From: Planctomycetota bacterium
GTDB taxonomy: Bacteria > Planctomycetota > Phycisphaerae > Phycisphaerales > SM1A02
Direction of reading: 5' to 3'
Length of the DNA stretch: 62,205 nt
Assembly: GCA_022562915.1 (NCBI GenBank)
Contig: JADFOJ010000008.1
Location: 1 to 62,205, forward strand
Shown: piece by piece, positions 48,730 through 57,967 of the stretch
Numbering within the stretch: position 1 is the stretch's first letter
How the letters are laid out: every line of letters begins with the position of its first letter
Program-made: the position numbers and the translations under genes
The notes under the pieces: model-generated
The model's input: only the letters and a program-made list of their open reading frames with translations
Told to the model about the DNA's origin: nothing
Database searches by the model: none

Positions 48730-51015
48730 ATGGAGGGCGATCGAGGGGGGCCGGTGACGCACCAGCAGAGTCAGCAAGTGCGCCGTGTGGAGCTGATCCT
48801 GCAGCAACTCGAGGAGTTGCCGACGCTCAGCGCGGTGGTGGTGCGCCTGCTCGACCTGACGACCTCCGAGACGTCTGACGCGCGCGACGTCATCGAGGCG
48901 GTCGCGTCGGATCCGGCGTTGTCCAGCAAGGTGCTCAAGCTCTGCCGGTGCCACTCGCGCGGGCGGGCCTCCATCGTGAAGAGCATCGACCGGGCCGTCG
49001 TGCTGCTTGGCTTCGAGGCGGTTCGCAGCGCGGTGCTGTCCGTGCAGGTTATCGAGCTCTTCGACGGCATTCCCAGCGCCGGTGGCGAGATGCGCGAGGG
49101 GCAGTCGATCTTCGATCGGAAGATGTTCTGGAAGCACTGCATGGCGGTCGGCATCGTCTGCGAGCAGATCGTCGAGGGGACGAGCCTGCGGGGTCGAATG
49201 TCCACGGGAGAGGCGTACGTGGCGGGACTGTTGCACGACCTGGGGCAGCTCGTGCTGCACCTGATCATGCCGGCAAGTTACGATCGGGTCATCGAGCTTG
49301 CCGAATCGCAGGGTGTGCCGCTCGATCAGGCCTGCCGGCGCACCATCGGCATCGACACCCACACGGCGGGCAAGCGGCTCGCCGAGCACTGGCACCTGCC
49401 CAACTCGCTCGCTGACGTGCTGTGGCTCCACGGTCAGCCGTTCGCCTCGCTGCCGGACCTGCCGCACCGCGAGATGATCGAGCTCGTGTCGCTCGCCGAT
49501 GCGATCGTGCGGCGGCAGCACATCACCACGGTGGGTCACACGCCGCGCGGTGAGGACCTGCCGGTGATGTGCGGGCACCTGGACATCGATCCCGCAATCA
49601 TCGAGCAGGTCGAAGCGACACTGCACGACAAGGTCAGTGCCCGGTCCGCCGACATGGGCCTTGATGTCGAAACCAGCACCGACATGCTGCTGCGATCGGT
49701 GAGCCGGGCCAACGAGGTTCTCGGACGCGTCAACGCCGGGATACGAAAGCGCGCCGTGAATGCCGAAGCCCAGGCCAACGTCCTCCGGGCGATCTCGGAG
49801 TTCCACGCCTCGGCGATGCCCAGCGGTTCGGTCGTCTCGGTCCTCGGGAAGGTCGTCGAGTCGGCCGCGAGCACCTTCACCGACGGGTTCTTCGGCATGC
49901 TGTACCAGGGGCGGGCCGAGGAACCCTGGCAGATCTTCCAGTTCGCGACCGACGGTCGGGTCTTGCGCAGCGATCTTATCGCCCGGCCGTTTGCGCCCAA
50001 GAGCGTCGACGAACTGGGTGACGACATGCAGGTCTCCATGCAGGCGCTCGGTCTGCTGCCGTGGTTCAGCGACTTCCTCGCGGACGCGCGGAACATGCGC
50101 GACGTCCGGCTCCTGGCGCTGAAGTGCGGCTGGGGCGTGAGCGCCGTGCTGTTTCACGAGCTTCCGCTGGACGGCCGGATGGATCGGCTGCACCTGGAGG
50201 CCCTGAGCAGAACGTGGGGCGCCGCCATTGCCGCCGCGGCCCAGCACCAGGGCGCCAAGCGGCTCGGCGAGGAGTTGGCGGACACGAACAGGATGCTGAT
50301 GGAGGCGCAGGACGAGCTCACCCGGAGCAAGGCACTGACCGCCCTCGGCGAGATCGCCGCCGGTGCCGCCCACGAGATGAACAATCCGCTGGCGATCATT
50401 TCCGGGCGGTCGCAGTTGCTGGCACAGCGCCTGGAGGACCCGGAGCTCAAGCCGATGGCCGAACAGATCGTCGAGCGCACCCATGAACTCAGCGACATGA
50501 TCACGGCACTGCGTTCCTTCGCGGAACCGGCGACTCCCGTTCGCCGCCAGGTCGCTATCGCCAGACTACTGGCGGAGGTGGTTGACCGAAACAATCAAGA
50601 AGGTGAAGAAAACAATCGGGTGAAACTGTTCGTGGACGGAGAACCGTCCCAGGTGTACCTCGATCCGGAACAGATTGCCCGAGCGGTACACGAGTTGGTT
50701 CGTAACGGCTTGGAGGCCGCGGCTTCCGCGCAGGTCGAAGTGCACGTTCACATCGACGGCCCGGATGACCGATTGATTATCAAGGTGAGGGACGACGGGC
50801 CTGGGCTCAGCGACCATGCGTTGACGCACGCGTTCGAGCCGTTCTTCAGCGAGAAACCCGCCGGGCGCCAACGGGGGCTCGGGCTCGCCGTGGCGCGACA
50901 GTTGGTCGAAGCACACAGCGGGCGAATCACGTTGGAGAACGGTCCGGAGCACGGAGCCGTGGCGACGATTCGGCTCATCGCCTGCCAGGATCGGCAGGAA
51001 CGCAGCGTCGCGTGA
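48730..51015 (+). CDS. HDOD-domain sensor histidine kinase
   Basis: A 761-residue cytoplasmic protein. An HDOD domain (about 10-280; VELILQQLEELPTLSAVVVR, with HD retained in GLLHDLGQ) is followed by a GAF-like region (about 340-500), a short coiled coil and a kinase core. The core has H-box AAHEMNNPL (His548), N-box HELVRNGLEAA, G1 DDGPGL, F-box FEPFFSEK and G2 GLGLAVA. HDOD domains often sense or relay signals in motility, stress and c-di-GMP networks. No membrane helix, so the signal is internal. Starts at 48715 (GTG), 48730 (ATG) and 48754 (GTG with GAGGGGGG) are all possible; I chose the ATG. Confidence 0.9.
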   Translation: MEGDRGGPVTHQQSQQVRRVELILQQLEELPTLSAVVVRLLDLTTSETSDARDVIEAVASDPALSSKVLKLCRCHSRGRASIVKSIDRAVVLLGFEAVRSAVLSVQVIELFDGIPSAGGEMREGQSIFDRKMFWKHCMAVGIVCEQIVEGTSLRGRMSTGEAYVAGLLHDLGQLVLHLIMPASYDRVIELAESQGVPLDQACRRTIGIDTHTAGKRLAEHWHLPNSLADVLWLHGQPFASLPDLPHREMIELVSLADAIVRRQHITTVGHTPRGEDLPVMCGHLDIDPAIIEQVEATLHDKVSARSADMGLDVETSTDMLLRSVSRANEVLGRVNAGIRKRAVNAEAQANVLRAISEFHASAMPSGSVVSVLGKVVESAASTFTDGFFGMLYQGRAEEPWQIFQFATDGRVLRSDLIARPFAPKSVDELGDDMQVSMQALGLLPWFSDFLADARNMRDVRLLALKCGWGVSAVLFHELPLDGRMDRLHLEALSRTWGAAIAAAAQHQGAKRLGEELADTNRMLMEAQDELTRSKALTALGEIAAGAAHEMNNPLAIISGRSQLLAQRLEDPELKPMAEQIVERTHELSDMITALRSFAEPATPVRRQVAIARLLAEVVDRNNQEGEENNRVKLFVDGEPSQVYLDPEQIARAVHELVRNGLEAAASAQVEVHVHIDGPDDRLIIKVRDDGPGLSDHALTHAFEPFFSEKPAGRQRGLGLAVARQLVEAHSGRITLENGPEHGAVATIRLIACQDRQERSVA

Positions 51016-51072
51016 CGCGACATCGGCTCGTCGGAGTTCGCGTGTTGGACCAGGGGAAGGAGAAGGCATCCG

Positions 51073-52224
51073 ATGGACCACTTGGATCGGGAAATCGCGG
51101 AGGCCTTCACCGAGCAGTCGACGCACCAGGGGCCGGGCCGCATCCTCGTGGTCGGCGGATCCCCCCGCATGCAATCGGAACTGGCCGCACGACTGGCCGA
51201 ACGCCATCATCACAGTGAGTGTGTCGCCGGCGTCGAAGCGGGCCGGGCGGCGTTGACGCGGCAGGACTATGACCTCGTCCTGCTGTGCACCTCTGTTCCG
51301 GACGGCAGCGGCCTCACGCTCGCCCGGATGCTGCAGCAGTCCGCACCGTCCACGAAGACGATCGTGCTGAGTTCGGGCGAGTCGTTCGAGCAGGCCGTCG
51401 AGGCAATGCGGTGCGGGGTCGTCGACCTCGTCGAGGCAACGACACCCCTGGACGAACTGGTGGACCGGATCGAAGCGGCCCTGACGGCATCACGCGCCGA
51501 CGGGCAACGCGAACAGCGGCTCGCGCAGCTCAAGGTTGTCTGCAAGAAGCTCGTCACCGCCCGCGAAGAGGTGTCCGAACACCTCGACCAGCTCTGCAAG
51601 GACCTGGTCGCCGCCTACGAGGACGTCTCGGAGCAGATGAACGAGGTGGCGATGGCCGCCGAGTTCCGGACGCTGCTGCGGCAGGAACTGGACGTCGAGG
51701 ATCTTCTCCGCACGGCCCTGGAATACATGTTGACCAAGACCGGCCCCACCAACGCCGCGGTCTTCCTGCCCGGCACGGGCACGGACTTCGAGCTTGGCGC
51801 CTACGTCAACTACGACTGCCCGCGCGAGACGATCACCGTACTGCTGAACCATCTCTGCCGGACCGTCTGCCCGCAGATGACCGAGGAGACGGAGATCGTC
51901 TGCTTCGACGATGCCGCCGAGTTCGCCGAGTGGGTCGGCGCCGATGCCGGATTTCTCGGTGGATGCAAGGTCGTCGCGTTCTCGTGCATGCACGAGGGCC
52001 GGTGCAGGGCGGTGATGGTGCTGTTCCGCAGCAAGGACGAGCCGTTCGACGAGGCGCTTGTCACCTCGATCGAGATCCTGCGGGCGATCTTCGCCGAACA
52101 GGTGGACCACGTCATCAAGGTGCACCATCGTGCCAACCCCTCCTGGCCGAAGGACCCGCTCGAGGACGACGAGTTCGAGGCCGGCGACTACGACGACTAC
52201 GGTTTCGGCGGGCTCGTGGCGTAA
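51073..52224 (+). CDS. Pseudo-receiver / GAF-like signalling protein
   Basis: 383 residues. The N-terminal domain (about 20-140) folds like a receiver but is degenerate: the acidic pocket reads GG (28-29), the phospho-acceptor position is Cys72 (LVLLCTSVPDGSG), and the final Lys is missing (EATTPLD). A coiled coil of about 60 residues follows, then a GAF-like domain (about 205-355) with several Cys (NYDCPRET, LCRTVCPQM, CMHEGRC). The tail is acidic (EDDEFEAGDYDDYGFGG). GGAGAAGG before ATG 51073 supports the start. It probably takes its input by binding rather than phosphorylation and works with the two genes upstream. A family B terminator follows 4 bp after the stop. Confidence 0.82.
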   Translation: MDHLDREIAEAFTEQSTHQGPGRILVVGGSPRMQSELAARLAERHHHSECVAGVEAGRAALTRQDYDLVLLCTSVPDGSGLTLARMLQQSAPSTKTIVLSSGESFEQAVEAMRCGVVDLVEATTPLDELVDRIEAALTASRADGQREQRLAQLKVVCKKLVTAREEVSEHLDQLCKDLVAAYEDVSEQMNEVAMAAEFRTLLRQELDVEDLLRTALEYMLTKTGPTNAAVFLPGTGTDFELGAYVNYDCPRETITVLLNHLCRTVCPQMTEETEIVCFDDAAEFAEWVGADAGFLGGCKVVAFSCMHEGRCRAVMVLFRSKDEPFDEALVTSIEILRAIFAEQVDHVIKVHHRANPSWPKDPLEDDEFEAGDYDDYGFGGLVA

Positions 52225-52228
52225 GGAA

Positions 52229-52323
52229 GAAGAAAATAGACCGGGAGTATTTTTTCGCGACCAGCAACCCGCGATTTCTCAGCATCTACTGCCGCGAAAA
52301 ATTACTCCCGGTCTATTTTCTTC
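52229..52323. terminator. Family B hairpin between convergent genes
   Basis: Arms of 31 bp (52229-52259 and 52293-52323) match at 30 positions; the core is GAAAATAGACCGGGAGTA and the loop is 33 nt. It lies 4 bp after the plus-strand stop and 15 bp after the dnaE stop, so it could terminate both genes. It is related to 31750 and 60153. Confidence 0.78.
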
Positions 52324-52338
52324 GCTACTGAGGATGCG

Positions 52339-55300
52339 CTAGCCGCGATCGACCAGGCGCACGTGGTCGCGGCCGAGCATCCGTTGCAGGCGGTCGACGA
52401 GGTTGCGATCGGCGACGACCTTGAGCCGGTTCGGGCGCAGTGTCACCAGCCGGCCGCCATTGTGCACACGCAGCAGGACCTCGACGGACCTGTCGCCGTT
52501 GCCGGCTTTCGAGCCGCGCAGTGTCGCCTCGAGCCTGGTCATCAGGTCGCGGATCGGCTCGCCGCCGGGTTCGTCGACAAGGTCCAGCTCGATCCACCCC
52601 GCGAGGTGGTGCTGGACCTGGTCGATCGGGATCACCTCGTCAACGATGATGTTGGGCTCACCCCGGCTGTGGTCCACCCGCCCCACCACGGCGACGATCT
52701 CGTCGTTGACGACGAACTGGGCGAACTTCTTGTACGGGTCGGTGAACAGGACCACGTCCACGGACCCGGACTTGTCAGTGAAGCCGGCGATCGCCATCTT
52801 CTGCCCGGCGCTGCGACCGTTGCGGACGATCCGCGTGCGGACCTGCGCGAACATGCCGCCAAGCCGGACGACCGTCTTGTCCTTCTGTTCGCGGGCGGTC
52901 CTGACGTCGTGCGTGCAGAAACGGCCGAGCGTCTCCTCGAAGAGATCCAGCGGGTGACCGGAGACGTGGAAGCCGAGCGCGTCCTTCTCGAAGTTCAGTG
53001 TCTGCATGCGGTCCCACGGCGGCACGCCCGGCAGCGGCCGGCTGGTCTCGGTCGTCTCAGTGGTCTCAGCGGTCATGGGCGACGACGGCACGTTGAAGAA
53101 GTTCATCTGGCCGCTGCGGCGATCGTCGTCGGCCGCCTGACCGGCGCTGATGGCGTCCGCGATGGCCGTGAAAGCGGCCGATCGCCGGTGGAGGTCATGG
53201 ACCGAGTCGAACGCGCCTGACTTGACAAGAGCCTCGATCGAGGCCTTGTTGACGCTGCGGAGATCGACCCGCTCGCAGAAGTCGAAGATCGACCTGAACG
53301 GCCCGTTGTCGCATCGTTGCTTGATGATTGCGGTGATGGCGGCGGCGCTTACGCCGCGGATGGCGGTGAGACCGAACCGCACGTGTCCGTGGCACGCATC
53401 GCGTTGCTCGTCCGGTGAGAAGACGACGGTGAAGCCGGCTTCGGAGAGGTTGATGTCCGGCGGCTTCACCTCGACGCCGACGTGGGGATGGTCCGCCGTG
53501 TGATCCGGGAAGATCGTGTTGCGGCAGTTCTCCAGGTACGTCACCCAGTCTTCGACCTTGCGGGCGCCGCTCTCGTAGGTGAGCACCGCCGCCATGTACT
53601 GGTTGGGGAAGTACGTCTTGAGGTAGGCCGTCTGGTACGCAACGATGGCGTAGCCGGTGGAGTGACTGCGGTTGAAGCCGTAGCCCGCGAACTTGAGGAT
53701 CAGTTCGTACAGGTCGTCGGCGTGCGTGCGGGAGAGGCCCTTGCCCAGGGCGCCCTCGATGAACTTCGACCGCTCGGAGTCGATCAATGCCCGGTTCTTC
53801 TTGCTGATGGCCTTGATGAGCGTGTATGCGCGGCGCAGCGGGATGTCGCCGAGGCCGTGCAGGATCTGCATGACCTGCTCCTGGTACACCATGATCCCGT
53901 GCGTGTCGGCGGTGAACTTGTCGACGATCGGGTGAACCTTCGGGACAGGCTGTTTCCCGTGCTTGCGCATCGTGTACTCGGGGATCAGCGCCATCGGCCC
54001 CGGCCGGAACAGCGCGTTGGCGGCGATCAGATCGCCGATCCGATCGGGCTTGAGGTCCTTGAGCAGGCGGCGCATGCCGCCGGATTCGAACTGGAACACG
54101 CCCGCCGTGTCGGCCCGCCGGAACAGGTCGAAGACCCGCTGGTCCTCGAGGGTCAGCCGATCGAGATCCAGCGGGTGCGGTCCGCCGTCGTCGGGTCTCC
54201 TGCCGACGGTGCGCCAGACCGTCTCATCGGGCAGCGTCTGCTTGACGAGCGTTCTCGCCAGCTCCAGCGTGGAGAGTGTGCGCAGACCCAGGAAGTCCAT
54301 CTTGAGCAGGCCCATTTTCTCGCAGGTGGGCCCGTCCCACTGGGTGACGACGTCGTCACTTCCCGACGCCCGGTACAGCGGGACGATGTTCTCCAGCGGC
54401 TGCGTGGCGATGACCACGCCCGCGGCGTGGACGCCCGCGTGCCGGGCGTTGCCCTCCAGGGCACGCGCCGTGTCGACGATGCGGCGGACCAGCGGGTTGT
54501 TCTCGTACTCGGCCTTGAAGTCCGGCTCCTTCTCCAGCGCCGCCTCGATCGTGATGTTCAGCTCGGCGGGCACGAGGCTGGAGAGCTTCTGCCCCTCGCC
54601 GGGGGAGAGCCCCAGCACGCGCGCCACGTCCTTGATCGCCGCGCGGGCCTTGAGGCGGCCGAACGTGATGATCTGGGCGACGTGGCCGTACTTCTTCCGG
54701 ACGTAGTCGATGAGCTCGGCACGGCCGTCCTGGCACATGTCGATGTCGATGTCGGGGTACTCGCTGCGGTCCGGATCGGTGAAACGCTCGAAGAGCAGAC
54801 CGTAGCGGACGGGGCACGCGCCGGAGAGGCCCAGCACGTAGCCGACCATGGTGCCGACGCCGGAGCCGCGGGCCGCCGCCGGGATGCCGCGGCGCCGCGC
54901 CTCGTTGACGAAGTCCCATACGATCAGGAAGTACGCCGAGATCCGCTTGTCCGAGAGAATCCGCAGCTCGCGATCGAGACGCTGCCGGACTTCGTCGGCG
55001 ACCTCTTCGCCGTAGCGCCAGATCATTCCGTACCCGCAGAGGTCGCGTAATGCCTCATCGCACTGCCGGGCGAGCTCGTCGAGCGACGTGTCGTCGTGCA
55101 GCGCGTCGAAGGGAAGCAGCTCGTAGCGGTTGCAGCAGCCGGTGAACCACTCGGTGGAGCCGACCGCCGCGTCGCCGGGGCTGCCGGCGGGTGCGTCGGT
55201 CTTGTGGATCTTCACGATCGGGAAGTGGTTCGTCGCGCAGTGCAGGTCGACGCGGCAGCGGTCGGCGATCCGGACGGTATTGGTGATCGCCTCCGGGACG

Positions 55301-56112
55301 TCGGCGAACAGCTCGGCCATCTGGCCCGGTGACTTGAGGTACAGCTCCGGCGAGTAGTGCAGCCGCGACGGGTCGTCCTTGGTGCGGCCCATCGAGATGC
55401 AGCACAGGCTGTCGTGGATGTCGTGGTCGGACGAGAGCAGGAAGTGGGTGTCGTTGTCGGCGACGACGGGAAGATTCAGTTCCGCGGCAAGCCGTTGCAC
55501 GAGCGGGTTGATCCGGTCCTGCTCCGGCACGTTGTGTCGCTGCAGCTCCAGGTAGAAACACGGTTCGCCCCGGGGGTTCGGTGCGAAGGTCGCGGCGTGC
55601 CAGCGGGCTTCTTCGCACGCGGCCTGGAAGTGCGCGTCGTTCCCGGTGGCGGCGTGTTGCGTGAGGTGGTACGCGATGGAACTGCCGAGATGGCCGTTGA
55701 TGGCGATGAGCCCGTCCGACCACTGCGCCAGGGTCTCCTTGTCCATCCGCGGCCGGTAGTAGAACCCCTTGAGATATGCGTCGGAGCTGAGCTTGACGAG
55801 GTTCGCCCAGCCGGTGTCGTTCTCCGCGAGCAGCACCAGGTGAAAACCGCCGTCGGCATGGCCGGTGGTGGTCCGGTCGAGGCGACTGGCGGGCGCGACG
55901 TACGCTTCGATGCCGAGGATGGGCCGGATCCCGGCGGCGACGGCCTTGGTGTAGAACTCGATCGCGCCGTGAAGGTTGCCGTGATCGGTGACGGCCACGG
56001 CGTCCATCCCAAGCTCCTTGACCCGCTCCAGCAGCCGGTCAATGCGGTTGGCACCGTCCAGCAGCGAGTACTCGGTGTGAAGGTGAAGATGGACGAATCC
56101 GGGTTGTTCCAT
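52339..56112 (-). CDS. dnaE: DNA polymerase III subunit alpha
   Basis: The replicative C-family DNA polymerase, 1257 residues. N-terminal PHP domain (HLHLHTEYSLLDGANRIDRL, with His8, His10 and His12), polymerase palm with the acidic catalytic motif YPDIDIDMCQDGR, the fingers region, a helix-hairpin-helix stretch, then an OB-fold (DKSGSVDVVLFTDPYKKF) and a small C-terminal domain. It is DnaE1-like in length. The start ATG 56112 (MEQPGFVHLH) fits the family; the open frame upstream is not family-like. A 16-bp AT-rich palindrome lies 25 bp upstream. It ends 15 bp from a bidirectional hairpin. Confidence 0.96.
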   Translation of the reverse strand: MEQPGFVHLHLHTEYSLLDGANRIDRLLERVKELGMDAVAVTDHGNLHGAIEFYTKAVAAGIRPILGIEAYVAPASRLDRTTTGHADGGFHLVLLAENDTGWANLVKLSSDAYLKGFYYRPRMDKETLAQWSDGLIAINGHLGSSIAYHLTQHAATGNDAHFQAACEEARWHAATFAPNPRGEPCFYLELQRHNVPEQDRINPLVQRLAAELNLPVVADNDTHFLLSSDHDIHDSLCCISMGRTKDDPSRLHYSPELYLKSPGQMAELFADVPEAITNTVRIADRCRVDLHCATNHFPIVKIHKTDAPAGSPGDAAVGSTEWFTGCCNRYELLPFDALHDDTSLDELARQCDEALRDLCGYGMIWRYGEEVADEVRQRLDRELRILSDKRISAYFLIVWDFVNEARRRGIPAAARGSGVGTMVGYVLGLSGACPVRYGLLFERFTDPDRSEYPDIDIDMCQDGRAELIDYVRKKYGHVAQIITFGRLKARAAIKDVARVLGLSPGEGQKLSSLVPAELNITIEAALEKEPDFKAEYENNPLVRRIVDTARALEGNARHAGVHAAGVVIATQPLENIVPLYRASGSDDVVTQWDGPTCEKMGLLKMDFLGLRTLSTLELARTLVKQTLPDETVWRTVGRRPDDGGPHPLDLDRLTLEDQRVFDLFRRADTAGVFQFESGGMRRLLKDLKPDRIGDLIAANALFRPGPMALIPEYTMRKHGKQPVPKVHPIVDKFTADTHGIMVYQEQVMQILHGLGDIPLRRAYTLIKAISKKNRALIDSERSKFIEGALGKGLSRTHADDLYELILKFAGYGFNRSHSTGYAIVAYQTAYLKTYFPNQYMAAVLTYESGARKVEDWVTYLENCRNTIFPDHTADHPHVGVEVKPPDINLSEAGFTVVFSPDEQRDACHGHVRFGLTAIRGVSAAAITAIIKQRCDNGPFRSIFDFCERVDLRSVNKASIEALVKSGAFDSVHDLHRRSAAFTAIADAISAGQAADDDRRSGQMNFFNVPSSPMTAETTETTETSRPLPGVPPWDRMQTLNFEKDALGFHVSGHPLDLFEETLGRFCTHDVRTAREQKDKTVVRLGGMFAQVRTRIVRNGRSAGQKMAIAGFTDKSGSVDVVLFTDPYKKFAQFVVNDEIVAVVGRVDHSRGEPNIIVDEVIPIDQVQHHLAGWIELDLVDEPGGEPIRDLMTRLEATLRGSKAGNGDRSVEVLLRVHNGGRLVTLRPNRLKVVADRNLVDRLQRMLGRDHVRLVDRG

Positions 56113-56136
56113 ATCGTGTGGTCCGGCGGATCCGAG

Positions 56137-56152
56137 TCCATATATATATGGA
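56137..56152. promoter_or_regulatory. 16-bp AT-rich palindrome upstream of dnaE
   Basis: TCCATATATATATGGA is a perfect palindrome in a GC-rich background, 25-40 bp before the dnaE start and about 145 bp before the divergent small membrane gene. It may hold a -10 element, a regulator operator, or simply be a flexible promoter region. Confidence 0.4.
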
Positions 56153-56297
56153 GTTCGACCGGGGTCGGGTGGTCCGGGGGCTCCGGGGGAGTTCGTGCAG
56201 GATACCGCCGCGCGGCGGCCTCGTTCAAGCATTTGACAGCTTGCCAAGCCTTAAAACCGTCAGCATGGCTCAATGGCCGTACCGAATAGGATCAGGT

Positions 56298-56588
56298 ATG
56301 GATCCGGTGGTTCAGATTCGTGTGACAGGTGGCGGTGCCGGGGGTGCGTCCGGACCGGGGCCGGGCCGGGTACCTGCCCGGCCGGGCAGGGCCGCAAGGC
56401 TCGCGGTGATCACGTTCCTGGTGATCGTCGGTCTGCCGCTGGCGATCCTCGTCGGCATGGCGGTTGCCGCGGCCGTCCTGGTGTTCAGTGGCCTCACCCT
56501 GCTGGGCGCGGCCCGGCGTCGCCTGGCGTCGTTTCTGCCCGGCGGCGACGGCCGGTCCAACGTTCGCGTCATCCAGCGCGACGAGTAA
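56298..56588 (+). CDS. Small membrane protein of unknown function
   Basis: 96 residues. A Gly/Pro-rich N terminus precedes a long hydrophobic segment (about 38-75: LAVITFLVIVGLPLAILVGM and on), enough for two short helices with a central Gly/Met, then a basic C terminus. No family recognised. ATG 56298 has AGGA 9 nt upstream; ATG 56265 is an alternative. Its stop lies 9 bp from that of the convergent aminotransferase. Confidence 0.55.
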   Translation: MDPVVQIRVTGGGAGGASGPGPGRVPARPGRAARLAVITFLVIVGLPLAILVGMAVAAAVLVFSGLTLLGAARRRLASFLPGGDGRSNVRVIQRDE

Positions 56589-56597
56589 GAGCCTCGG

Positions 56598-57485
56598 TCA
56601 GGTCGTTTCCCGCTGCACCAGCTCGAGCCAGGCGTCGCGCAGCCGGGAGGTCATCGTGCCGACCAGGCCGTCGCCGATGGTGTTCTTCTCCACCGCCACC
56701 ACCGGCAGGACGCCCCAGCTGGAGTTCGTCAGGAAGACCTCGTCGGCTGACAGGAGCTGGTCGATGTCCAACGTGCACCGGCGCGTTTCGAGGCCCATCG
56801 CGAGACACAACTCCAGGATCGCTGCCCGCGTGATCCCCGGCAGCACGGTGGGGCCGACCGCGTCGGCAGGCTCCTCGCCGCGGGCGCATGGCGTCGCCAG
56901 CACCCCGTCGAGCACCACGAACACGTTGCTCACCGAGCCGCCGGCAAGGTGATTGGTGACGGTGAACCACAGTGATTCGCCCGCCTTGTTCGCCGCCGCG
57001 TGCTGGAGGGCGTGGATCCGCGGCCAGTAGTTCAGCGTCTTGTGCCCGGCCATGGGCGACCTGGGGTTCAGCCGGCCCTCGGCGATCGTCACCATGACGC
57101 CATCCTCGAAGAACGCATCGGGATAGACCGTCGGCGGCTGGGCGTCGATCAGGATCGTGGGATCGATGCGGCGGCGCTGCAGTGCGGCGGTGAGGCCGAG
57201 ATCGCCGCCGGTGACGGTCAACCGGACGCGAGCCTCGTCGAGTTCGTTGTGCTCGACGGCCATTTGCATGGCCTTGGCCAGCGGCTCGATCCGCAGGACG
57301 TCGCTCAGCAGAAGCGCCTCGGCGGACTCCACCAGCCGGCGCGCATGCGCGGCGGCGCGGAAGACCGTCCCGTTGCGGGCTGCGCACGTCTCGAACAGGC
57401 CGATCCCGTGTTGAAGTCCGGCATCAAAGGCCGAGACCAGCGCTGCATCGCGCGTGACGAACTTCCCGTTGAGCCAGATCTGCAT
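56598..57485 (-). CDS. Class IV aminotransferase (BCAT / D-alanine transaminase / ADC lyase family)
   Basis: A 295-residue PLP enzyme of fold type IV. The Schiff-base Lys149 is in GHKTLNYW, with the N-terminal MQIWLNGKFVTRDAALVSAF, DAGLQHGIGLFET and the C-terminal DEVFLTNSSWGVLPV signatures. Family members include IlvE, D-amino acid transaminase and PabC; the sequence does not decide between them. HALQHAAANKAGESLWFTV is typical of PabC/IlvE relatives. ATG 57485; the next upstream minus-strand gene ends 21 bp away, so it may be the distal gene of a short operon. Confidence 0.88.
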   Translation of the reverse strand: MQIWLNGKFVTRDAALVSAFDAGLQHGIGLFETCAARNGTVFRAAAHARRLVESAEALLLSDVLRIEPLAKAMQMAVEHNELDEARVRLTVTGGDLGLTAALQRRRIDPTILIDAQPPTVYPDAFFEDGVMVTIAEGRLNPRSPMAGHKTLNYWPRIHALQHAAANKAGESLWFTVTNHLAGGSVSNVFVVLDGVLATPCARGEEPADAVGPTVLPGITRAAILELCLAMGLETRRCTLDIDQLLSADEVFLTNSSWGVLPVVAVEKNTIGDGLVGTMTSRLRDAWLELVQRETT

Positions 57486-57506
57486 GGTCGGTGTCGGCGG
57501 TCCTGA

Positions 57507-57947
57507 CTACCTCGGCGGCGGTGTCCGGAAGCCGATGATAGCGATCTCCGCCCAGGTACCCTGGTGCCGGATTCGCAGGCCCAACACCACCGTGCCGTCG
57601 ACGTGAAGCGTCGCCGTGTGCGTTGCCCGGGCGGCCGTCGTCGGTGCCGTGAACGTGTCACCTTCGACGACCTCGATCGAGACTCGCGGCGGCCCGCCGT
57701 CGGATCGGTCGACGATCTCCCGAAGCCGTGCGACCACCCGCCCGCGCACCAGTTGGTCGGTGGCGGCGAGCCGCGCGGCCGGGTCACGCCCGTTGAGGGC
57801 GTCGTCCAGGATCATTGCGACCAGGTTGCGGACCTCGTGTTGCCGCCGGGCGGCGTCGTGCGTGCTCCACCAGCCCAGACCCCCGGCGACCACGAGGATC
57901 GCCAGCGGCATGATCAGACGGCGGGGCCAGGGGTTGGTGCGTTGCAC
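57507..57947 (-). CDS. Small membrane-anchored protein of unknown function
   Basis: 146 residues from a GTG at 57947, or 134 from ATG 57911. One N-terminal membrane helix (IMPLAILVVAGGLGWWS), then an extracytoplasmic domain with a helix pair and a beta-strand-rich end (TATLHVDGTVVLGLRIRHQG). No domain recognised. It lies between the coiled-coil gene (20-bp gap) and the aminotransferase in the same direction. Confidence 0.65.
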   Translation of the reverse strand: MQRTNPWPRRLIMPLAILVVAGGLGWWSTHDAARRQHEVRNLVAMILDDALNGRDPAARLAATDQLVRGRVVARLREIVDRSDGGPPRVSIEVVEGDTFTAPTTAARATHTATLHVDGTVVLGLRIRHQGTWAEIAIIGFRTPPPR

Positions 57948-57967
57948 GGAGCATTATTGGCGCCGCT

